Origin: Haloflavibacter putidus
GTDB taxonomy: Bacteria; Bacteroidota; Bacteroidia; Flavobacteriales; Flavobacteriaceae
DNA length: 56,013 nucleotides
Assembly: GCF_006546625.1 (NCBI RefSeq)
Contig: NZ_VIAR01000016.1
Coordinates: forward strand, 1 to 56,013
Reading direction: 5' to 3'
A model generated the notes under the pieces. The model had not been told where the DNA came from, did no database searches, and worked only from the letters and a program-made list of their open reading frames with translations. The translations under genes and the position numbers were made by a program. This document shows positions 50,816-56,013 of this stretch, one piece after another (within the stretch, counting starts at the first letter, position 1; every line of letters starts with the position of its first letter).

Positions 50816-51130
50816 AGAAGAATAGTTAATTTTAAAATTAAAAATGTTTGATAAGAAGTTTTGACTTCCAACACTATGAAAGAGCGCACGCGGAAGGATT
50901 GTTTCTCGATACTTAGGGAGAGTGCAGTCGAAAGGAATGTCTCCCGACACTTCGGGAGAGCGCAGTCGAAAGGCATTTCTCTCAACATTTTGAAAAAGCG
51001 CAGTCGAAGCTTACTTAAAAGTAAAAAAATAATTATTTTGACCAACATGTCAGTCTGAGCGCAGTCGAAATTTTTGTCTCCCGACACTTCGGGAGAGCGC
51101 AGTCGAAAGATAAGACAAAAACATCCCTAA
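50816..51130. repeat. Spacer with five copies of an AGCGCAGTCGAAAG repeat and a duplicated hairpin
   Basis: Copies of AG(T/C)GCAGTCGAA(A/G) lie at about 50921, 50951, 50998, 51059 and 51096. Twice they follow TCTCCCGACACTTCGGGAGA, an 8-bp perfect stem with a CACT loop (50940 and 51078). GTCAGTCTGAGCGCAGTCGA at 51050 is a form I recall as widespread in Flavobacteriia. No U-run follows, so these are not ordinary terminators. Confidence 0.8.
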
Positions 51131-51188
51131 AAAAACGAACAACGAACAACCAAAAACGAACAACGAACAACCAAAAACGAACAACGAA
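51131..51188. repeat. 21-bp tandem repeat directly before a start codon
   Basis: There are two full copies and one partial copy of AAAAACGAACAACGAACAAC(C). The array ends 2 bp before the TTG start of the next gene, so it forms its whole leader and ribosome-binding region. Confidence 0.85.
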
Positions 51189-51190
51189 TA

Positions 51191-52300
51191 TTGAAAAACC
51201 CCAAAACCATACTCCTCATCACCTCTGAATTTCCCCCACAACCCGGAGGGATAGGAAACCATGCCTATAATTTAGCAAAAGGTTTAGACGGGAATAGCTA
51301 TTCCGTAAAGGTTTTAGGCGACAGACGTTCAGCTGACGGGGAAGAAGAAAATGCTTTTGATAGCAGATTAGCTTTTATGGTAAATCGTGTAAAAAGGGAA
51401 AAACTGATTTTTAAAACCTATTACAAACGTCTGCAAAAAGCTAAACACTTAGCTAAAAACGCAGACATTGTTTTGCTTTCTGGGAAGTTTCCTTTGTGGC
51501 TTGGGGCTTATTTACGCTTTGTTTTTCCACAAAAAAAACTTTTTGCCATTATTCACGGTAGCGAGGTGCAATTGGGTTCTTCCGCTTTACGGAAGTTAAC
51601 AAATTTCTCGTTAAAGAAGATGAATGGCGTGATAGCCGTTTCTTCCTTTACCTTAGATTTAGTGAAAAATTTACATTTACAGAATACCAAAATTATTCCT
51701 AACGGCTTTGATTTGGGGAAAAGTATTTCCGTAAAGAAAACTTTCGTAAAAAATAAAGAAAACTTGCGTTTGATTACTGTCGGAAATGTAAGTAGGCGCA
51801 AGGGACAAGAAAATGTAATAAAAGCTTTACCGGAATTATTGGCTGTCTATCCTAAATTGGAATACCACATTGTAGGAATACCAACTTTACGGAAAGAATA
51901 TAGCGCCCTTGCTAAAGATTTGGGAGTTGAAAAACACGTGTTCTTTCACGGAAAAGTAGACGAAACTCGAAAAATAGAACTCTTGCAAACTGCCGATATT
52001 TTTGCGATGCTAAGCCAAACTACAAAAAGCGGCGATGTAGAAGGTTTTGGAATTGCTATTTTAGAAGCAAACGCCTTAGGGATTCCGGCAATAGGCTCTA
52101 AAAACTGCGGAATAGAAGATGCTATAAAAGAAAATTATTCCGGTTTTTTGGTAGATCCTAAAAATAACAAGGAAATACTGCAAGCTGTAGCGGAAATATT
52201 ATCGCATTATGGTAGTTTTGCAGAACAAGCGGAAGAATGGTCTAAAAATTTTAAATGGCCTAAAATTAGTAAGCAATATGTAAAATTTATCGAATCTTGA
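51191..52300 (+). CDS. Family 4 glycosyltransferase
   Basis: The 369 residues begin KNPKTILLITSEFPPQPGGI followed by GNHAYNLAKGL, the classic GT4 N-terminus, and contain LFAIIHGSEVQLGSSALRKL near residue 118, MNGVIAVSSFTLDLVKNL, LRLITVGNVSRRKGQENVIK near residue 194 and FGIAILEANALGIPAIGSKN near residue 284. The start codon is TTG; no ATG is available before the conserved strand. A 21-bp tandem array occupies the leader. Its last codon and stop overlap the next TTG start (TTGA). Confidence 0.92.
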   Translation: MKNPKTILLITSEFPPQPGGIGNHAYNLAKGLDGNSYSVKVLGDRRSADGEEENAFDSRLAFMVNRVKREKLIFKTYYKRLQKAKHLAKNADIVLLSGKFPLWLGAYLRFVFPQKKLFAIIHGSEVQLGSSALRKLTNFSLKKMNGVIAVSSFTLDLVKNLHLQNTKIIPNGFDLGKSISVKKTFVKNKENLRLITVGNVSRRKGQENVIKALPELLAVYPKLEYHIVGIPTLRKEYSALAKDLGVEKHVFFHGKVDETRKIELLQTADIFAMLSQTTKSGDVEGFGIAILEANALGIPAIGSKNCGIEDAIKENYSGFLVDPKNNKEILQAVAEILSHYGSFAEQAEEWSKNFKWPKISKQYVKFIES

Positions 52301-53415
52301 AGTTAGCCATTATATCGCATACCGAGCATTATTATACCAAAGAAGGAGAGTTAGTAGGTTGGGGGCCAACCATTAGTGAAATTAATCATCTTGCCGAAGA
52401 TTTTGACGAAATTATACATGTAGCTTTCTTGTACGAAGAAGAGCCAAAAACAAGTTCGTTACCTTATACAAAGCCCAATATTAAGTTTGTTGCTTTGCCG
52501 GTAAGTGGTGGTAAAACCTGGCTAGAGAAGACGAATATTCTTAGCAATATGCCCAAAACCATTGCTACAATAAATAGTGTGCTTGACAAAGTAGATGTTT
52601 TCCAATTCCGAACCCCCATAGGTTTTGGCGTTTATTTAATTCCGTACCTAACGCATTTTGTAAAAACCAAAGGTTGGTATAAGTATGCCGGGAACTGGAA
52701 CCAGCAAAATGCTTCTTTGGGGTATCGTTTGCAACGTTCTTTTTTAAAAAAACAAAATAGAAAAGTAACTATTAACGGAAGTTGGCCCAACCAGCCTGAG
52801 AATTGTCTCACCTTTGAAAATCCTTGTTTAACCTTACAAGAGCGGAAAGAGGGTAAAGTGATTTTACAAAAAATAAACTATACAGGACCTTTTCAAATGT
52901 GTTTTGTAGGAAGATTGGAAGACCCCAAAGGGGTGCAACGAATAATAGATGCTGTTGCAAGTTTACGTGATAAGACACATATAAGCAATATTCATTTGGT
53001 AGGTGACGGTGAAAGACGAAAAGCCTACGAAGCTCAAGTAGTCGATAAAAACCTACCAATACAATTTCACGGATTTTTATCGCGCGACAAGGTTTTTGAT
53101 TTGTATAGAAACTCCCATTTTCTGTTATTGCCATCCACTGCTTCCGAAGGATTTCCTAAAGTTATTGCAGAGGCAATGAATTACGGCTGTATCCCAATTG
53201 TTTCAGATGTATCAAGCATAGGACAATATATAAACCAAAAAAATGGCTTTATTGTAAACCCGACTACCAGTGAAAAGTTGGAAGAAATTTTTAGTACTTT
53301 AGCCCAAACTAAAAAAGAAGAATTACAAAATAAAGCCGAAAAAGCTTATGCTGTAAGCGAGGCTTTCACTTTCGAGCATTACCGGCACCGTATACAAACC
53401 GAAATTTTAGAATAA
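52297..53415 (+). CDS. Family 4 glycosyltransferase
   Basis: The 372 residues start (TTG)KLAIISHTEHYYTKEGELV and contain GWGPTISEINHLAEDFDEII, VDVFQFRTPIGFGVYLIPYL near residue 102, FQMCFVGRLEDPKGVQRIID near residue 198 and the donor motif LLLPSTASEGFPKVIAEAMN near residue 274. The TTG start overlaps the previous TGA stop in TTGA, an arrangement that allows re-initiation without a ribosome-binding site. Confidence 0.9.
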   Translation: MKLAIISHTEHYYTKEGELVGWGPTISEINHLAEDFDEIIHVAFLYEEEPKTSSLPYTKPNIKFVALPVSGGKTWLEKTNILSNMPKTIATINSVLDKVDVFQFRTPIGFGVYLIPYLTHFVKTKGWYKYAGNWNQQNASLGYRLQRSFLKKQNRKVTINGSWPNQPENCLTFENPCLTLQERKEGKVILQKINYTGPFQMCFVGRLEDPKGVQRIIDAVASLRDKTHISNIHLVGDGERRKAYEAQVVDKNLPIQFHGFLSRDKVFDLYRNSHFLLLPSTASEGFPKVIAEAMNYGCIPIVSDVSSIGQYINQKNGFIVNPTTSEKLEEIFSTLAQTKKEELQNKAEKAYAVSEAFTFEHYRHRIQTEILE

Positions 53416-53431
53416 TTGCTAAATCTGCAAA

Positions 53432-54850
53432 ATGAAAGCTTTTTCTTTTAAGAAAAATTTAAAATCTATCCTGCCAATCCTGTTCCATGTGGGATTGGGC
53501 TTATTGTTTTATTTTGCTGAATCCTTAAGCATTCTCTATTATTTTGGAATTCTTTTTTACTTTCTTTACCATATTTTTAAAAATCCACAGTCAAAAATTT
53601 GGCCTTTATTGGGAGCTGGATATATAACCGGCGTAGAGATTTTTTTACGAATGACTAAAGGTTTTATCTTTTGGGAATTCGGTAAATACTATGTAATACT
53701 TTTTTTAATGATAGGTTTGTTTAATCATGGATTTAAAATTAAAGCTTGGCCGTTTTTACTTTACATACTTTTATTATTGCCCGGAGTTTATGTAGCTTAT
53801 CTAAATATGGACTTTATGGAAGAGAGTTTTAGGAAAACTATCTTGTTTAATCTCTCCGGTCCTTTAAGTTTGTTTGTATCGGCTCTCTATTGCTATCAAT
53901 TGCGTATCAAATTGACAGATATGTTTAAGATTTTAGATTATATTGTCTATCCGCTTATAGCTATGGCCGTTTTTATAATTTTTTATCAACCCGATACACA
54001 AAATGTATTTGCTGCAGCAGAATCGAGTGCAGCGGCTTCGGGAGGCTATAGTGGAAATCAAGTTTCTACTATCTTAGGTCTGGGTATGTTTATTTTGTTT
54101 GTGCGGTTTTTGATTCCATACCGCCATAAAGTAAAACAACTTTTAATGATGGGCGCATTGGCCTTATTAAGTTTTCGGGCGTTATTAACCTTCTCTCGCG
54201 GTGGAGTGGTGGTTGCAGGCTTGATGATGGTATTCTTTAGTTTGTTTTTTTATTTTCGGATTAACTTATTGCAAAAGGCAAAAGCTTCAATAAAATTTAT
54301 TTTACTTGGTATAGGAGTAGTAGCTTTATGGGGCTATTCGGTGGCTACTACCGATGGGATGATTGTAAACCGCTATACCGGAAAAAACTCCCAGGGTATA
54401 GAAGAAGAAGACATCTCTACCGGTCGCTTAACCTTAATCATTGAAGAGTTGGCCGCGTTTGAAGAAAAACCTTTTTTTGGTCTGGGAGTCGGCTTATCTA
54501 AATTTTACCGAGAAAAGAAAACCGGTATAGAGCTACCTTCGCATAACGAAATAACCCGGATGATTGGAGAACACGGTATGTTAGGCATTTTAGCTTTAGG
54601 TGTTTTGTTGATTACCCCCTTAGGAATGCTATTATCTGGTAATCGCAATTTATTTTTAATCCCTTTTGTTATTTTCTGGGGCGCGACCATTAACCACTCC
54701 GCCATGCGGGTAGCAGCTCCGGGCTTTATTTACGGTTTGGCCTTGTTAAATGTAAATTACCGTACCTATAAAAAGAAAAAGAAAAGACCATATGGCAACG
54801 AAGCAAGACGAGTTGGTGTACATAGGCAACCGGCTCTCCCAAAAGGGTAG
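53432..54850 (+). CDS. O-antigen ligase/polymerase (Wzy/WaaL-like) membrane protein
   Basis: This inner-membrane GT-C protein has about ten to eleven membrane segments in its first 440 residues. The Wzy_C/WaaL region has FSRGGVVVAGLMMVFFSLFF near residue 254, TGRLTLIIEELAAFEEKPFF with GLGVG near residue 330, and LPSHNEITRMIGEHGMLG near residue 370. The periplasmic His and the EHG motif fit both ligases and polymerases. The last about 25 residues (after a run of Lys codons) overlap the next gene by 59 bases and are probably an unselected tail. Confidence 0.88.
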   Translation: MKAFSFKKNLKSILPILFHVGLGLLFYFAESLSILYYFGILFYFLYHIFKNPQSKIWPLLGAGYITGVEIFLRMTKGFIFWEFGKYYVILFLMIGLFNHGFKIKAWPFLLYILLLLPGVYVAYLNMDFMEESFRKTILFNLSGPLSLFVSALYCYQLRIKLTDMFKILDYIVYPLIAMAVFIIFYQPDTQNVFAAAESSAAASGGYSGNQVSTILGLGMFILFVRFLIPYRHKVKQLLMMGALALLSFRALLTFSRGGVVVAGLMMVFFSLFFYFRINLLQKAKASIKFILLGIGVVALWGYSVATTDGMIVNRYTGKNSQGIEEEDISTGRLTLIIEELAAFEEKPFFGLGVGLSKFYREKKTGIELPSHNEITRMIGEHGMLGILALGVLLITPLGMLLSGNRNLFLIPFVIFWGATINHSAMRVAAPGFIYGLALLNVNYRTYKKKKKRPYGNEARRVGVHRQPALPKG

Positions 54851-55820
54851 AAATGTTACTTCTATTGAAACTTTAGGTACTTTTTTAGAAAAAGAAGGTT
54901 ATATAGTACATAAAGCTTCGTCAAAAAAGAACCAATTTTTACGCTTGGCAGATATGTGCAGCGAAATTCTAAGAAACCGTAAGTGCGCAGATGTAGTCTT
55001 AATAGATACCTATTCTACCTTAGGATTTTGGTTTGCTTATATTGCTGCTAAAATATGTAAATGGTCTAAGTTGCCGTATATCCCTATATTAAGAGGAGGC
55101 GATTTACCAAAACGTTTGAAAAGCAATCCCAAACTATCGCAAGAACTTTTTGCTGCCGCCAAAGTAAATGTAGCACCATCGGCTTATTTGATGCATTATT
55201 TTAAAAAAGCCGGTTTTACAAACCTGGTTTATATACCCAATACCATAGAAATTAAAAATTATCCGTTTAAAGTCCGTAAAAATATAGCACCTAAATTATT
55301 ATGGGTGCGGGCTTTTGCCGATATCTACAATCCGATGCTGGCATTAAAGGTTTTAGAAAACTTGTTAGCAAAACATCCGGATGCAGAACTCAGTATGGTA
55401 GGCCCTTTTAAAGACAACTCTATCGAAACTTGTAAAGCTTACGCGGAAAAAAAGAGACTTCCGGTTACGTTTACCGGCGGCATGCCGAAAGAAAAATGGT
55501 TGGCCTATGCCAAAGATTTCGATATTTTTATAAATACCACCAATGTAGATAACACCCCGGTAAGCGTTATAGAAGCAATGGCTTTAGGCTTGCCGGTAGT
55601 TTCTACCAACGTTGGCGGACTCCCATTTCTGTTGGAAGATAAAAAAGACGCTATTTTAGTCCCTCCCAAAAACACACAAGCTTTTACAGAAGGCGTAAAA
55701 GTACTTTTAGAAAACCAAGAACTTGCCCAATCCGTAGCAAAAAAAGCCCGAAAAAAAGCCGAAAGCTTCGATTGGGAAAGTGTTAAATACCAATGGGATG
55801 AGATGTTGGGTAGTAGGTAG
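54792..55820 (+). CDS. Family 4 glycosyltransferase
   Basis: The 342 residues begin MATKQDELVYIGNRLSQKGR followed by NVTSIETLGTFLEKEGY and contain KLPYIPILRGGDLPKRLKSN near residue 95, PKLLWVRAFADIYNPMLALK near residue 170 and FINTTNVDNTPVSVIEAMAL near residue 253, with GLPVVSTNVGGLPFLL. The start lies 59 bases inside the ligase gene. It is the last gene of the locus; its GSR-stop end is made of GGTAGTAGGTAG, continuous with a tandem TAGTAGTTAGT string. Confidence 0.92.
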   Translation: MATKQDELVYIGNRLSQKGRNVTSIETLGTFLEKEGYIVHKASSKKNQFLRLADMCSEILRNRKCADVVLIDTYSTLGFWFAYIAAKICKWSKLPYIPILRGGDLPKRLKSNPKLSQELFAAAKVNVAPSAYLMHYFKKAGFTNLVYIPNTIEIKNYPFKVRKNIAPKLLWVRAFADIYNPMLALKVLENLLAKHPDAELSMVGPFKDNSIETCKAYAEKKRLPVTFTGGMPKEKWLAYAKDFDIFINTTNVDNTPVSVIEAMALGLPVVSTNVGGLPFLLEDKKDAILVPPKNTQAFTEGVKVLLENQELAQSVAKKARKKAESFDWESVKYQWDEMLGSR

Positions 55821-55874
55821 TAGTTAGTATTGAGTATTTAGTAGTTAGTGGGTAGAGGCGAAAGGAGAGATTCT

Positions 55875-55901
55875 TGTAAGCTTCCCCTAATTAGAACTGT
55901 T
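55875..55901. repeat. Terminal inverted repeat of the right IS3-type element
   Basis: TGTAAGCTTCCCCTAATTAG then AACTGTT marks the IS end downstream of OrfB. It matches the end at 140 read on the other strand. Confidence 0.75.
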
Positions 55902-56013
55902 CATTTTTCTAAAACTTCGATAAAGTTATTATTTTTTATTCTTCTGGGGCTAGCCCCAGAAGAATATTTTTTTGCATATGCTACCGGGGACATTTTTTCT
56001 AGTGCGTCGTGAG
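55901..56013 (-). CDS. IS3-family transposase OrfB, C-terminal fragment
   Basis: The minus strand enters from the window edge and gives HDALEKMSPVAYAKKYSSGA then SPRRIKNNNFIEVLEK and a TGA at 55903-55901. HDALxxMSPxxYAK is the end of the DDE integrase domain in IS3-family OrfB proteins, where the full phrase is usually RPHxALxxxTP. Most of the gene is outside the window. It has the same orientation as the OrfA fragment at the left end. Confidence 0.8.
   Translation of the reverse strand, partial: HDALEKMSPVAYAKKYSSGASPRRIKNNNFIEVLEK
55938..55973 (+). terminator. Perfect 28-bp palindrome with T-run inside the IS
   Basis: ATTCTTCTGGGGCT and its exact reverse complement AGCCCCAGAAGAAT are adjacent and followed on the plus strand by A then seven T. 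The other strand also has an A/T-rich run after the stem, so it could stop transcription both ways. It lies within the OrfB coding sequence and would end read-through from the glycosyltransferase operon. Confidence 0.65.

Noticed and set aside
54775-54850. Programmed frameshift at the Lys codon run at the end of the ligase gene
   Set aside because: The run is A-rich, but the next gene has its own plausible ATG at 54792. A 59-base overlap is enough explanation without frameshift evidence.
141-55874. A proven composite transposon between the two IS copies
   Set aside because: Outer flanks and target duplications are outside the window, and the equal 139-140 bp overhangs point first to an assembly break.
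1-56013. tRNA, rRNA, riboswitch or tmRNA genes
   Set aside because: No cloverleaf with CCA-proximal stem, no rRNA segments and no recognised riboswitch core were seen on either strand by eye.

Overview
The window looks like marine or environmental Bacteroidota, most likely Flavobacteriia. The evidence is AT-rich DNA, a roughly 1,118-residue SecA without a C-terminal zinc motif, a DUF2795 protein, weak or absent Shine-Dalgarno sites, and repeated matches to the Bacteroidota promoter -7 box TAnnTTTG. It probably is a whole contig: both ends run about 140 bp into what appear to be two same-orientation copies of one IS3-family element, and each inner IS end is visible.

Layout. Bases 1-9950 are mostly minus-strand housekeeping genes: secA, a DUF2795 gene, a PduO-type cobalamin adenosyltransferase, a LolD/MacB-type ABC ATPase with a small membrane protein, a methyltransferase and an Uup-like ABC-F protein. 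From 10061 to 55820 almost everything is plus strand and forms a large surface-polysaccharide locus. It holds a Wza-like lipoprotein, a Wzc-like tyrosine autokinase with a (Tyr-Gly)8 tail, a TviB-like dehydrogenase and TviC/WbpP-like epimerase (UDP-GalNAcA supply), an ABC exporter (Wzm at 16151, Wzt at 21498), WecE and PglE/NeuD-like amino-sugar enzymes, RfbC, about thirteen glycosyltransferases, an AsnB-like amidotransferase, an O-antigen ligase/polymerase and four sulfotransferase domains. I infer a sulfated, amino-sugar and uronamide-containing polysaccharide exported by an ABC transporter.

Mosaic structure. Base composition drops inside wzt near 22.1 kb and stays low through most genes up to 37.98 kb, where a truncated epimerase start meets a small GIY-YIG element. 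This looks like an acquired specificity cassette. A module of unknown function (24.8-27.0 kb: two small basic HTH-like proteins, a 41-residue membrane peptide, two phased repeat arrays and a 250-residue Bacteroidota family protein) lies within it.

The most unusual finding is a small GIY-YIG element. At 39772-40062 a 291-bp segment that is almost entirely one GIY-YIG reading frame, with terminal inverted repeats (core ACCTRTGAAATA), interrupts a four-helix-bundle (IVP-type) gene. Removing it restores a 119-codon frame. A second, diverged copy with matching termini lies at 37970-38319 inside the conserved Gly motif of an epimerase remnant.

The spacers are unusually repeat-rich. They hold at least fourteen REPIN-like inverted pairs, five copies of a palindromic repeat, four copies of a 56-57-bp hairpin with a perfect mirror core, a 302-bp duplication, a 149-bp duplication, and many 7-10-bp tandem strings that abut or overlap gene ends. 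No rRNA, tRNA or CRISPR array was seen.
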